A stretch of DNA of 64,000 bases from the NCBI RefSeq assembly GCF_002723975.1, contig NZ_BEWO01000004.1:62001-126000 (forward strand). Reading direction: 5' to 3'. Below the pieces are notes generated by a model. The model was given only the letters and a program-made list of their open reading frames with translations, was not told the DNA's origin and searched no databases. This stretch comes from Gluconobacter japonicus (GTDB lineage: Bacteria > Pseudomonadota > Alphaproteobacteria > Acetobacterales > Acetobacteraceae). The position numbers were made by a program, and so were the translations under genes. This document shows positions 56,370 through 64,000 of this stretch, in pieces (position 1 is the stretch's first letter; the number at the start of each line of letters is the position of its first letter).

Positions 56370-58414
56370 CGTTCGATCTCGTTCCTCTTCTGCCGCTCTG
56401 GCTGCTCATCACGATTGCAGCCGTCATTACCATAGGCGCAGTGTACGGTTTCATCCGTGGCGCACGTGGGATGATCTGGCGCGCTCTTGCCGTTCTTTTG
56501 CTTCTGGGCTGGATGGCGGGACCGCGCTCGCTCCATCCGGTTTTCAAGCCTGTTCCTCAGGATGCGCTCCTGATCGTGGATCGCTCTCCCTCCATGCAGG
56601 TTGGCCAAAGAACAGCGCTTGCCGATCAGACTGCCAGCCAGATCATGCAGGATGCCGCTCATCTCCCCGGCCTGACTCTACACCGGATCGACGTTCCCGG
56701 AGGCAACGGGAACGGCACACGCCTGTTCGACGCAATGGATCATGCTGACCTGCCGCAGGGTCGCTTTGCCGGTGCAATTGTTGTCACGGACGGGATGGAC
56801 CATGACGTGCCCGCGCATCTACCTGCGCGATTCCACGGCCCAAATGGGCAGACGCTGCCGATGCATCTCCTTGTGGCGGCCAAGAGAGAAGAAACAGACC
56901 GCAGACTACGTATTCTCAGCACGCCGCCCTATGCCATCGTCGGGCAGAACGCGATCATTCGCCTTCAGGTTGATGATCTCGGATCGCCCGCCGTGAAAGA
57001 AGCAACGCTGACTGTACGCGCAGGCGATGCCGCCCCTGCGACACGCACGATCCAGACCGGCCAGCCGCAGGACATCACTGTCCCGGTTCAACACCCCGGC
57101 GAAACGCTGGTTGGCCTGTCCGTTTCCGCCCTTCCTGGTGAAGCCTCACAACTCAACAACTCTGATGTCATCCGGATCCGCGGCGTGCGGGACAGGCTCC
57201 GCGTCCTGCTGGTTTCGGGAGTGCCCAACCAAAGCGAACGCGTCTGGCGCCGCCTTCTGAAAGCTGACCCGTCTGTTGATCTGGTCCACTTCACCATTCT
57301 GCGTTCTCCCAACACGGATGACGGCACACCGCTTTCCGATCTCGCGCTGATTCCATTCCCTATTCGGGAACTGTTCCAGGAAAAGATCCGCAGCTTTGAT
57401 CTCATCATTCTGGATGGGTTCCGAAACAGCAATATCCTGCCCGAAGAGTATCTCACCAACATTGCGGACTATGTGCGCAAGGGAGGCGGCCTGCTTGTTA
57501 CGGCCGGTCCGGAATTCGTGCAGGACGGGTCTTTGCAGGACACGACACTGGCGCAGGTTTTTCCCGCTCATGTCCCAACGGACGGGATCGTCACCCAGCC
57601 TTTCCGCCCCGGCCTTACAGATCTCGGTAAGGCGCATCCTGTCACCGCAGGTCTTGGAAACAGCAGCGACTGGGGGCCTTGGTATCGGTCTGCCAAAGTT
57701 GATCAGTCTCACGGGCAGAATCTGATGAGCGGGCCTGACGGCTCTCCTCTTCTTCTACTCGATCGTGTGGAACAGGGCCGCGTGGCCATGCTTCTGTCTG
57801 ATCAGCTTTGGCTCTGGTCTCGTGGCGAAGGCGGTGGCGGCCCGCAGGCCGAACTGCTCCGTCGCCTGTCCCACTGGCTGATGAAAGAGCCAGACCTTGA
57901 AGAAAACCGCCTGACGGCGCGCATCGAAAATGGACAGCTTCTTGTCGAGCGCCATGCTCTTGGCCAGACGACCATCACACCGCAGGCCATGGTGACACTC
58001 CCGGATGGCCGGACCCAACCCCTCTCCATGACGGGCGGAAAAGGACTGTGGACTGGCACGCTCCCCGTCAATGGAAACGGAATCTGGACTATCCGGCAGG
58101 ATGGCCTTGTCGCTTTCGCAAGCCCCGTGTCTCAGGATGCTTTGGAACGGCAGGATCTCCGCGCAACGGCGACCGTCATGGGAGCAACCGCCAACACCTC
58201 GGGCGGCAGCCAGAACTGGGCAGGGCTTTCAATCCCGCATCTTCGACAGGTTCAGGCCGGGCAGGATTTGTCTGGATCCGGCTGGATTGGCCTTCCTGTG
58301 AGCAAGGCCGCTGTCGCCGGAGAAACGCGGACCCAGGACCTGATCCCTGGATGGCTCGCTCTTGTTCTCGCTCTTGGATGTCTTGGGCTCGGCTGGTGGC
58401 GGGAAGGACGCTGA
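56366..58414 (+). CDS. Large membrane protein, glutamine-amidotransferase-like
   Basis: 682 residues. Two membrane helices (LLITIAAVITIGAVYGFIRG, IWRALAVLLLLGWMAG) precede a soluble region starting with LLIVDRSPSMQVG, like a von Willebrand MIDAS start. A class-I amidotransferase-like fold follows (about 270-480; SFDLIILDGFRNSN, YVRKGGGLLVTAGPEF) without a recognisable nucleophile Cys; a C-terminal membrane helix ends the protein. Such proteins accompany MoxR-DUF58-BatA/DUF4159 operons. Function unknown. Confidence 0.82.
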   Translation: MTFDLVPLLPLWLLITIAAVITIGAVYGFIRGARGMIWRALAVLLLLGWMAGPRSLHPVFKPVPQDALLIVDRSPSMQVGQRTALADQTASQIMQDAAHLPGLTLHRIDVPGGNGNGTRLFDAMDHADLPQGRFAGAIVVTDGMDHDVPAHLPARFHGPNGQTLPMHLLVAAKREETDRRLRILSTPPYAIVGQNAIIRLQVDDLGSPAVKEATLTVRAGDAAPATRTIQTGQPQDITVPVQHPGETLVGLSVSALPGEASQLNNSDVIRIRGVRDRLRVLLVSGVPNQSERVWRRLLKADPSVDLVHFTILRSPNTDDGTPLSDLALIPFPIRELFQEKIRSFDLIILDGFRNSNILPEEYLTNIADYVRKGGGLLVTAGPEFVQDGSLQDTTLAQVFPAHVPTDGIVTQPFRPGLTDLGKAHPVTAGLGNSSDWGPWYRSAKVDQSHGQNLMSGPDGSPLLLLDRVEQGRVAMLLSDQLWLWSRGEGGGGPQAELLRRLSHWLMKEPDLEENRLTARIENGQLLVERHALGQTTITPQAMVTLPDGRTQPLSMTGGKGLWTGTLPVNGNGIWTIRQDGLVAFASPVSQDALERQDLRATATVMGATANTSGGSQNWAGLSIPHLRQVQAGQDLSGSGWIGLPVSKAAVAGETRTQDLIPGWLALVLALGCLGLGWWREGR

Positions 58415-59103
58415 TGTTGCGACGTGTGACAAGTTGGGGACGACGATTCTGGAGACTCGCACAGGACTTCAGATCGCAGTATATTGACCCTATGCGACTG
58501 CCTCTGACCCTTCCCCGCCTTTTGCTGATTGCCGCCCTGGCAGCCACACCGACAATTTTTGTGCCTTGGCACTCTGCCCATGCGCAGGACGCCGATGACG
58601 CAGAGGCTGAACAGGAAGCCGAGGAATCCGCCAAAAAGGCTGAGGCCCGCAAAGCTGCCAAGCGGGCAGCGCCTCCATCAGCATTGCCCGGTGCTGAAGC
58701 CTCCGACGATGATGCCGGCCATGCCCGTACGGATACGAACCCGACAACGGCCCTGTTTGATGCCGTCAATCGCGGTTCACTGAACGCGGCCAAGGAAGCC
58801 CTGAATCGCGGTGCGGACATGAACGCGCACAACATTCTCGATCAGACGCCCCTCGACATGGCCATCGATCTAAATCGCAACGACATCATGTTCCTGCTGC
58901 TCTCCATGCGCACTTACAATCCTGATGGCCGTCTGGAAACAAGCGTTCAGGATAGTGGCGTTCAGATGAAAGGCGGAAGCGGCCATCTGACAATCGGCGG
59001 CAGCGCTGCCACCTCAAGCCGCAAGAAAGTTGCTCCACGTTTCGATGAAAAGGGCGCTAGCACTGATCCGGCTTCCGGTTTTCTGGGCTTCGCCGGTCGC
59101 TAA
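58414..59103 (+). CDS. Exported ankyrin-repeat protein
   Basis: 229 residues from ATG 58414, which overlaps the preceding TGA (TGATG) and has AAGGA upstream. A later ATG at 58492 would start directly before the signal peptide (LPRLLLIAALAATPTIFVPW) but lacks a ribosome-binding site. After the signal comes an acidic, then Lys/Ala-rich segment, and about two ankyrin repeats (near residues 112-165, TALFDAVNRGSLNAAKEALN, then TPLDMAIDLNRNDIMFLLL), and a Gly/Ser-rich tail. Probably a periplasmic protein-interaction partner of the MoxR operon products. A strong terminator follows. Confidence 0.8.
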   Translation: MLRRVTSWGRRFWRLAQDFRSQYIDPMRLPLTLPRLLLIAALAATPTIFVPWHSAHAQDADDAEAEQEAEESAKKAEARKAAKRAAPPSALPGAEASDDDAGHARTDTNPTTALFDAVNRGSLNAAKEALNRGADMNAHNILDQTPLDMAIDLNRNDIMFLLLSMRTYNPDGRLETSVQDSGVQMKGGSGHLTIGGSAATSSRKKVAPRFDEKGASTDPASGFLGFAGR

Positions 59104-59124
59104 TCCCTTCATTTTCAGAGACAC

Positions 59125-59164
59125 AAAAAAAGCCGAAAGGAATTTTCTCCTTTCGGCTTTTTTT
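59125..59164. terminator. Strong bidirectional terminator after the ankyrin gene
   Basis: AAAAAAAGCCGAAAGGA pairs with TCCTTTCGGCTTTTTTT around a six-base loop, ending the MoxR operon; the symmetric A/T flanks allow action on both strands. Confidence 0.93.
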
Positions 59165-59230
59165 ATTCATCGGCCTATGCGTCATCAGTTCCGAGAGATC
59201 GGACGAACACCACCATACTTAATATTTTCG

Positions 59231-59345
59231 TCCCCCATGGCAGGGGTCCGGGTACGGCTCACGTGCAAGGTAACCTCCAAACACGTTTCAGAAGCCGTAC
59301 AAGCAGCTCTCTGCAGCTCTTGAAGCTGCAGATGGCGTCTGGGGA
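59231..59345. ncRNA. Candidate structured RNA or complex inverted-repeat region
   Basis: Nested and tandem perfect arms: GTACGGCT (59252-59259) with AGCCGTAC (59293-59300); inside it ACGTG (59261-59265) with CACGT (59282-59286) and the small palindrome AGGTAACCT; then CTGCAGCT (59311-59318) with AGCTGCAG (59324-59331); TCCCC (59231) and GGGGA (59341) enclose all. Strand is undetermined. It may be an untranslated small RNA, part of the ccrM 3' region, or a regulatory element. I could not match it to a known family. Confidence 0.35.
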
Positions 59346-59348
59346 AAA

Positions 59349-60434
59349 TTAGCCCACGTTTCGGAGGGCTACACTCTCCTGACGCAGGATATCAATCGGC
59401 ACCATCTGCCCGTCACGCTCGAAGAACCAGAACGTCCACCCGTTGCAGGACGGCGCATTCGTTAGCATTGCGCCCAGCTTGTGAATGGACCCCCGCTGAT
59501 TGCCAGACACGAGCGTTCCATCAGGCGTCACCGTCGCCTTCAGGCGTTTCTGACGGTCATAGAGAACTGTTCCAGCAGGCAGAACACCTGTTTCCACGAA
59601 ACTGCCAAACGGAATACGCGGCATCTCGCGCTTCGCCGGCGTGACGGCGATTTGCTCGGAGGTCAGGCGTTCTTCACGCGCCACACGCTCCCGCGCAGCC
59701 TTCACATAATCCGGATGACGCTCGATGCCGACATAATGACGTCCCAGCCGCTTGGCGACGGCAGGCGTTGTGCCGCTTCCGCAGAACGGATCCAGCACGA
59801 CATCTTCCACATTCGTGGACGCCACAAGCACACGATGCAGCAGGCTCTCAGGCTTCTGGGTGGGATGCAGCTTCAGGCCATGCTCGTTCTTCAGGCGCTC
59901 GTTGCCCGTGCAGAGCGGCAGATACCAGTCGGACCGCATCTGAAGATCATCATTCAGCGCTTTCATGGCCTGATAGTTGAACCGATACCGGCTCTGCGGG
60001 CTTTTGGCGGCCCAAATCATGGTTTCGTGGGCATTCGTGAAACGACGCCCACGGAAGTTCGGCATGGGGTTGGATTTGCGCCAGATGATATCGTTCAGGA
60101 TCCAGAAGCCAAGATCCTGAAGGATAGCGCCCAGACGGAACACGTTGTGATAGGAGCCGATCACCCAGATCGTGCCGTCCTTGTCCAGAATACGATGTGC
60201 TTCGGACAGCCATTCCCGCGTAAACTTGTCATAGGCGGAATAGTCGTCGAACTTGTCCCAGGCGTCATCAACACCATCGACAACCGTCTCATCCGGGCGA
60301 CGCAGTTCGCCACGAAGCTGAAGATTATATGGCGGATCGGCAAAGATGCAGTCCACACTGCCATCTGGCAGGGTCTTCATCGTTTCCACGCATTCACCAC
60401 GCAGGATCTGGTCCACGGGAAGTTCGCCGGTCAT
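59349..60434 (-). CDS. ccrM: Cell-cycle DNA adenine methyltransferase CcrM (GANTC)
   Basis: 361-residue beta-class N6-adenine methyltransferase. Catalytic DPPYNLQL (motif IV), the target-recognition region [30 protein letters not shown] and SAM motif [14 protein letters not shown] are present, with a C-terminal RAMA-type DNA-binding domain (about 275-361, [20 protein letters not shown]). CcrM methylates GANTC late in the cell cycle in Alphaproteobacteria and controls cell-cycle transcription. It overlaps rnhB as ATGA, so its expression depends on the rnhB promoter, which has three GANTC sites. Confidence 0.96.
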   Translation of the reverse strand: MTGELPVDQILRGECVETMKTLPDGSVDCIFADPPYNLQLRGELRRPDETVVDGVDDAWDKFDDYSAYDKFTREWLSEAHRILDKDGTIWVIGSYHNVFRLGAILQDLGFWILNDIIWRKSNPMPNFRGRRFTNAHETMIWAAKSPQSRYRFNYQAMKALNDDLQMRSDWYLPLCTGNERLKNEHGLKLHPTQKPESLLHRVLVASTNVEDVVLDPFCGSGTTPAVAKRLGRHYVGIERHPDYVKAARERVAREERLTSEQIAVTPAKREMPRIPFGSFVETGVLPAGTVLYDRQKRLKATVTPDGTLVSGNQRGSIHKLGAMLTNAPSCNGWTFWFFERDGQMVPIDILRQESVALRNVG

Positions 60435-61054
60435 GCTGCGTGCGCCTTTGCTTCAATCATGTTTCGGATCGGCGCAAATCCGCGCCTGTGATGGGGCGTA
60501 ACGCCCCGAATTTTCAGACCGCTCATATGAATGGCAGTGCCGTAACCGGCATTGCGCTCCCACCCATAGGCGTCGTGCCGAACAGCAAGACGGGCCATCA
60601 GACGGTCGCGTGTAATTTTTGCGATAATGGATGCTGCTGCGATGGAAAGACTGATGCCATCTCCGCCAATCACCATCTGAATGGGGCACGGCAGCTTCGG
60701 GGCGTGCTTGCCATCAACCAGAGCCAGATCAGGCATCCGGCCAAGCCGGTCTAATGCCCGACGCATGGCGAGATGGCAGGCCTGAGCAATATTGATTTTT
60801 TCGATTTCGGTTACGGAAGCAGCGCCGATACCCGTCAGAATATCCGGCGTCTGCATGAGCAGGTCATAGGCGACCATGCGCCGCTTTGCCGTGAGCTTCT
60901 TGGAATCATCCAGAAGAGCCGAGAGTTTCTCATCAGGCTTGGACGTGAAAGCAACAGCAGCAGCAACCACAGGTCCCGCCAGAGGACCACGCCCTACTTC
61001 GTCGATCCCGACGACCAACCCTCCATGGGCGGCTTCAAGGGCGTAATCTGGCAT
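60431..61054 (-). CDS. rnhB: Ribonuclease HII
   Basis: 207-residue RNase HII, which cuts RNA in RNA-DNA hybrids and single ribonucleotides. [20 protein letters not shown] holds the first catalytic Asp and Glu; [21 protein letters not shown] and [12 protein letters not shown] complete the active site. Upstream of ccrM, as in Caulobacter and other alphaproteobacteria. The start ATG at 61054 lies 45-70 bp from the GANTC cluster. Confidence 0.96.
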   Translation of the reverse strand: MPDYALEAAHGGLVVGIDEVGRGPLAGPVVAAAVAFTSKPDEKLSALLDDSKKLTAKRRMVAYDLLMQTPDILTGIGAASVTEIEKINIAQACHLAMRRALDRLGRMPDLALVDGKHAPKLPCPIQMVIGGDGISLSIAAASIIAKITRDRLMARLAVRHDAYGWERNAGYGTAIHMSGLKIRGVTPHHRRGFAPIRNMIEAKAHAA

Positions 61055-61098
61055 TCCTGAACTGCTCCCCGACCGATCCGGTCAATAAACTGACTACC

Positions 61099-61124
61099 GA
61101 ATCGGTTTTGAATCATGGCGACTC
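61099..61124 (-). promoter_or_regulatory. Cluster of three GANTC sites upstream of rnhB-ccrM
   Basis: GAATC at 61099-61103, GAATC at 61110-61114 and GACTC at 61120-61124, spaced 11 and 10 bp, in the 146-bp gap before rnhB. GANTC is the target of the enzyme encoded by this operon, and Caulobacter ccrM transcription is known to respond to promoter methylation, so this is a likely feedback element. Confidence 0.75.
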
Positions 61125-61200
61125 GAAAGGGAAGCCCAAAAATGGGTTATTTTTCAGAATAAGCTGTCAAGTGTGTTCCGAAAGACTCTTTCCAGCCGCT

Positions 61201-61830
61201 TCAGAGGTTCTCTTGGTCTCCGTCTCCATCCGCCGGCGCCGTTGACTGAACAGATCCTGATGCGTGGTGTGCATGTCTCGCCTGCTCACGGATTTCGGGA
61301 AAACGGGCAATCGTATCTCCAATGTTGAACACCAGGAGAACCAGACTGACCACCAGCAACGACATCCCTTTCCCAACAACCTGACGACGACGCCAGAAAT
61401 AGCCAGGCAGAAACAGCCACCACCAGAAACCCGGCGGTGTATTTCCTGCTTCCCGGATGGCATTCCGATCCAAGGTAAATGCTGTAAAAAACAACCCCAG
61501 AACCAGAAGCCCGACGATGCCGTTAGTATTCATGCGAGCGGCCTCAGGAACATGTCGCCAGTCCATGATATAAAGTGTCATTCGTCCCATGAGCCATGGG
61601 CCAACCAGAAGCACCCAGGCCCAGTGTTCCGACACTTCCGCCTTCGGTCTCAGAAAGCCGGTCAACGGGGACACCAGTCCGGCAGCTGAAGCCGGTCGCC
61701 AGCTATCGCCAAACGACGGATTCCAGACCAGTGTTTCCGGCCGGATACGCTGCTGCATGATCAGGCGTAAAATTTCTTCACGGGAAACAGGGCCAGACTG
61801 TTGCCCATTGTTCTCGTAAAACCAGTCCAT
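61201..61830 (-). CDS. GYF_2-domain membrane protein
   Basis: 209 residues. The N-terminal GYF_2/DUF4339 domain is DWFYENNGQQSGPVSREEIL (then QRIRPETLVWNPSFGDSWRPA). About four membrane segments follow (WAWVLLVGPWLMGRMTLYIM; NGIVGLLVLGLFFTAFTL; GFWWWLFLPGYFW; MSLLVVSLVLLVFNIGD), with a hydrophilic tail. Family function is not established. The ATG at 61830 uses a GGGAGG site that is itself the 3' arm of the upstream gene's terminator; a GTG at 61872 is possible. Confidence 0.8.
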   Translation of the reverse strand: MDWFYENNGQQSGPVSREEILRLIMQQRIRPETLVWNPSFGDSWRPASAAGLVSPLTGFLRPKAEVSEHWAWVLLVGPWLMGRMTLYIMDWRHVPEAARMNTNGIVGLLVLGLFFTAFTLDRNAIREAGNTPPGFWWWLFLPGYFWRRRQVVGKGMSLLVVSLVLLVFNIGDTIARFPEIREQARHAHHASGSVQSTAPADGDGDQENL

Positions 61831-61864
61831 AAAAATAAAGCCTCCCGGATTACTCCGGAAGGCT
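61831..61864 (-). terminator. Terminator of the CsbD/DUF883-like gene, overlapping the next leader
   Basis: Minus strand AGCCTTCCGGA (61864-61854) pairs with TCCGGGAGGCT (61849-61839), then TTATTTTT to 61831, directly before the ATG of the GYF_2 gene. The GGGAGG in the 3' arm is that gene's only apparent ribosome-binding site. Confidence 0.85.
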
Positions 61865-61894
61865 TCTAACACACGAAGTCATTCGTGCGCGAAA

Positions 61895-62185
61895 TTAGCT
61901 GCTCTTACGACCGAACAGCAGACCACCGATAATCATGCCAACAACGGTCGCAATGACGACGGAAATCAGCGGGCGATCCTGAACAAAGGCCGTTGCAGCC
62001 TCAAGTTTCGTTTCACCTTCATCATACAGATCGGCGAATTCCTGCTGGGCCATACCCGAAAGCTGATCGAACTTGCCCTCAGCCTGGGTTGCCGTGTCGC
62101 CGGTCAGACCACCGATACCGTCCTTGATCTTGCCCTTGGCTTCGTCGAGAAGGCCTTCAGCCTTGGTTGTCGTCGTATCAGCCAT
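61895..62185 (-). CDS. CsbD/DUF883-like membrane-anchored protein
   Basis: 96 residues. The first half is CsbD-like (GLLDEAKGKIKDGIGGLTGD, then QAEGKFDQLSGMAQQEFADL); the C-terminus is an amphipathic helix and one membrane segment (PLISVVIATVVGMIIGGLLF), as in DUF883/ElaB-type ribosome- or membrane-associated proteins. The ATG at 62185 has GGAGAG upstream; upstream in-frame codons to 62242 lack homology. A terminator follows immediately. Likely a stress-induced membrane protein, by analogy. Confidence 0.85.
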   Translation of the reverse strand: MADTTTTKAEGLLDEAKGKIKDGIGGLTGDTATQAEGKFDQLSGMAQQEFADLYDEGETKLEAATAFVQDRPLISVVIATVVGMIIGGLLFGRKSS

Positions 62186-62470
62186 GTGTCTCTCCTGTCT
62201 CCGGATATGATCCGTTCCTGGTCTTAACGACCTGCGAACCATAGGGTTGCCTCAAGAATATGGTGCGATCATGAAATGGAGCAAGAGAGTAATATCCTGA
62301 AAAAGCAACTTGTTAAGGCCAATGGTTTCAGAACCGTTTCCAAACCTGAACAGGATTTAAGGTCTTGTCATGGCAGGGTTGCACAGCCTGCACTATAGAA
62401 GAATGACTGACAAAGGGGTGCCCTTCTCAAGCACATCCGGATCCAAGTGTACGGGAAAGACAGAACGATT

Positions 62471-63805
62471 ATGGACGAGCAGACGGCCGGCTCCAGCGAC
62501 CGCCACCAGAGCAGCAACGCCCAGCCCCTTCCCGCCGCCCGACGTCCCCGTCGGCGCTGGCTCCTCTGGGGGATCGTCGTTCTTGTTCTCCTGCTGATTC
62601 TTTTTGCGGTCCTCCGTCCGCACGGAAGGAACGCCGGAGGCGGACACAAGGGCCAATCCGGCGATACACAGCCGGTCGCCGTCGCCACAGTTCATACCGG
62701 CGACATGCCAGTAGTTCTTCAGCTTCTCGGCACGGTCGTCCCCGTCACCAACGTCACGATTACCCCTCGTGTCAGCGGCCATATTCTGGACGTGTATTAC
62801 CAGGAAGGTCAGCACGTTAAGAAGGGCGACGAACTGGAACTGATCGATCCACGCCCCTATGAGGCGACACTGGCGCAATACAAAGGCACTCTCGCCGCAG
62901 ATCGCGCCCAGCTTGAGAAGGCACGCGTGGACAATGCGCGTTACCAAAAGCTGATCCGTCAAAACTCCACATCAGCCATGACGGCACGGGATCAGGAATT
63001 CACAGTCCAGCAGTTGGAAGGCACCGTAAAGTTCGACGAAGCCAATGTCCGCAATGCCGAACTGAACGTGATGTACTGCCACATCATTGCGCCCGTTGAT
63101 GGACGCGTCGGTATCCGCGTGCTGGATAAAGGAAACTACGTTGCCGCGGGTCAGTCTGGGGGTCTGACGATCCTGACTCAGATGGAACCGATTTCCGTTA
63201 TCTTCACTGTTCCGCAGAATCAGATCGGCCCCGTTGCTGACAGGCTGCATGACGTCAGTGAACTCCCAGTCGAAGCCTGGAACAGCGACAACACCCAAAA
63301 AATCGCCGATGGCACCGTGAAGGCTCTGGACAGTCAGATCGACACTTCAACCGGTACGGTCCGTATGCGTGGCATCTTCACCAATGAAGATGAGCGCCTG
63401 TTCCCGAACGAATTCGTCAACGCACACCTGCTTGTCAAGACGCTGCATAATGCTCTGATTGTTCCAGGCAATGCGCTCCAGACCGGTCCCGACGGCCAGT
63501 TCCTCTACGTCGTCCAGCCAGACATGACGGTGAAGGACGTCCCCGTGAAGGTGGGTGAGACCGACGACAGCAATGCCGTCATCCTTTCCGGTGTAAAGGC
63601 TGGAGACCGTGTGGTGACCGACGGTGTCAGCCATCTGCGCCCTGGCCAGAAGGTGTCGATCCCGGATACGTCCACCAACCAGACCGCTGCCGCAGAAGCC
63701 AAGACGGCCGAAACCCATCATCGCCACAGCAACGGCCAGCAGAGCACTGATGCTGCCAAGCACAGCAATGATCCTTCTGCCCCCGATGCCGCTGGCACTC
63801 ACTGA
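62471..63805 (+). CDS. RND efflux periplasmic adaptor (MdtA-type)
   Basis: 444 residues. A cytoplasmic basic stretch and one membrane anchor (WLLWGIVVLVLLLILFAVLR) precede the adaptor domains: GTVVPVTNVTITPRVSGHIL and the lipoyl half-motifs, coiled-coil hairpin (about 120-190, YKGTLAADRAQLEKARVDNA), the second lipoyl half (APVDGRVGIRVLDKGNYVAA), beta-barrel and membrane-proximal domain. The tail is His/Ser-rich. It links the RND pump to an outer-membrane channel. ATG 62471 was chosen; an in-frame GTG at 62447 is possible. The pump gene begins 24 nt downstream. Confidence 0.92.
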   Translation: MDEQTAGSSDRHQSSNAQPLPAARRPRRRWLLWGIVVLVLLLILFAVLRPHGRNAGGGHKGQSGDTQPVAVATVHTGDMPVVLQLLGTVVPVTNVTITPRVSGHILDVYYQEGQHVKKGDELELIDPRPYEATLAQYKGTLAADRAQLEKARVDNARYQKLIRQNSTSAMTARDQEFTVQQLEGTVKFDEANVRNAELNVMYCHIIAPVDGRVGIRVLDKGNYVAAGQSGGLTILTQMEPISVIFTVPQNQIGPVADRLHDVSELPVEAWNSDNTQKIADGTVKALDSQIDTSTGTVRMRGIFTNEDERLFPNEFVNAHLLVKTLHNALIVPGNALQTGPDGQFLYVVQPDMTVKDVPVKVGETDDSNAVILSGVKAGDRVVTDGVSHLRPGQKVSIPDTSTNQTAAAEAKTAETHHRHSNGQQSTDAAKHSNDPSAPDAAGTH

Positions 63806-63829
63806 CCGTTCACAGGGAACAGCAAGACC

Positions 63830-64000
63830 GTGAATCCGTCCCGCCTGTTCATCGAACGTCCGGTTGCCACCAGCCTCCTGATGTTCGCCATCCTGCTGAG
63901 CGGTCTGCTCGGCTACCATTTTCTGGCTGTTTCAGCGCTTCCTCAAGTCGAGTATCCGACGATTACGGTCTCGACTTCCTATCCGGGCGCCGGACCAGAC
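63830..64000 (+). CDS. RND multidrug efflux permease (partial)
   Basis: First 57 codons of an RND pump, cut by the window edge. GTG start at 63830 with AGGGAA upstream. The typical first helix [20 protein letters not shown], followed by [20 protein letters not shown], marks a proton-driven AcrB/MdtB-type inner-membrane transporter paired with the adaptor just upstream. Substrate cannot be inferred from this part. Confidence 0.92.
   Translation, partial: MNPSRLFIERPVATSLLMFAILLSGLLGYHFLAVSALPQVEYPTITVSTSYPGAGPD

Noticed and set aside
58048-58413. Longer start for the ankyrin protein from 58048
   Set aside because: This part lies inside the upstream gene in another frame; ATG 58414 is coupled to that gene's stop and has a ribosome-binding site.
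59481-60491. 336-codon plus-strand open frame opposite ccrM
   Set aside because: CcrM motifs on minus are complete; the plus frame has no support.

Overview
The window reads as chromosomal DNA of an acetic acid bacterium (Acetobacteraceae), most probably a Gluconobacter or close relative. This is inferred from the alphaproteobacterial gene orders, the CcrM cell-cycle methyltransferase next to rnhB, a three-subunit proton-translocating transhydrogenase followed directly by two zinc alcohol dehydrogenases, and the moderately high GC content. No rRNA, tRNA, CRISPR array, insertion sequence or prophage was seen. Genes are tightly packed and many neighbours share ATGA, GTGA or TGATG start/stop overlaps.

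Layout. 1-4003 (minus): five overlapping genes for a small hydrogenase-4/complex-I-like membrane module (HyfB-, C-, E-, F- and G-like; the last runs off the edge). 4110-6963 (minus): a YeaE-type aldo/keto reductase, holC and pepA. 7046-10047 (plus): a secreted-protein gene broken by an in-frame TGA, cysQ-like, Sua5/TsaC, and a small membrane protein. 10100-17508 (plus): the outer-membrane biogenesis chain lptF-lptG-lptD-surA, then rsmA and tag. 17497-22918 (minus): cfa, rplI-rpsR-rpsF, a GNAT enzyme and rpoD; dnaG follows to 24894. 25224-31254 (plus): pntAA-pntAB-pntB, two alcohol dehydrogenases and an exported alpha/beta hydrolase; a CDF metal transporter and yqeY face them on minus. 33048-39877 (plus): carA, carB, greA and ilvA, with a small XRE regulator on minus. 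40047-41485 (minus): DUF1330, upp and msrB. 41633-48009 (plus): CsbD, gpmI, EnvC-like, ctpA, a YibQ-like deacetylase and rppH. 47967-51570 (minus): msbA-like, cca and DUF1285. 51665-59103 (plus): MoxR, DUF58, a BatA/DUF4159 protein, a second large membrane protein and an ankyrin protein. 59349-62185 (minus): ccrM, rnhB, a GYF_2 protein and a CsbD/DUF883-like protein. 62471 to the end (plus): an RND efflux adaptor and the start of its pump.

How the genes work together. LptF/LptG and LptD are the inner- and outer-membrane ends of the lipopolysaccharide bridge, SurA folds LptD, and the MsbA-like exporter may supply the bridge. Transhydrogenase and the alcohol dehydrogenases link NADPH/NADH balance to aldehyde and ketone reduction, which fits an oxidative sugar/alcohol metabolism. 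EnvC-like, CtpA and the YibQ-like protein form a cell-wall/periplasmic processing group. The MoxR operon looks like a chaperone/von Willebrand-type envelope system.

Most unusual points: (i) CarA is fused in frame to an N-terminal helix-turn-helix domain, and the intergenic region upstream carries two identical-format palindromes (GGGAA-N5-TTCCC) 44 bp apart that together form a perfect 16-bp inverted repeat; (ii) three GANTC sites spaced 10-11 bp lie just upstream of the rnhB-ccrM operon; (iii) the hydrogenase-4-like module is shrunken and its HyfB-like gene has coding-like sequence upstream of any usable start; (iv) a nonsense codon splits an exported protein; (v) a structured, possibly non-coding RNA segment lies between the ankyrin gene and ccrM. 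Assignments come from reading motifs by eye; no database search was possible.
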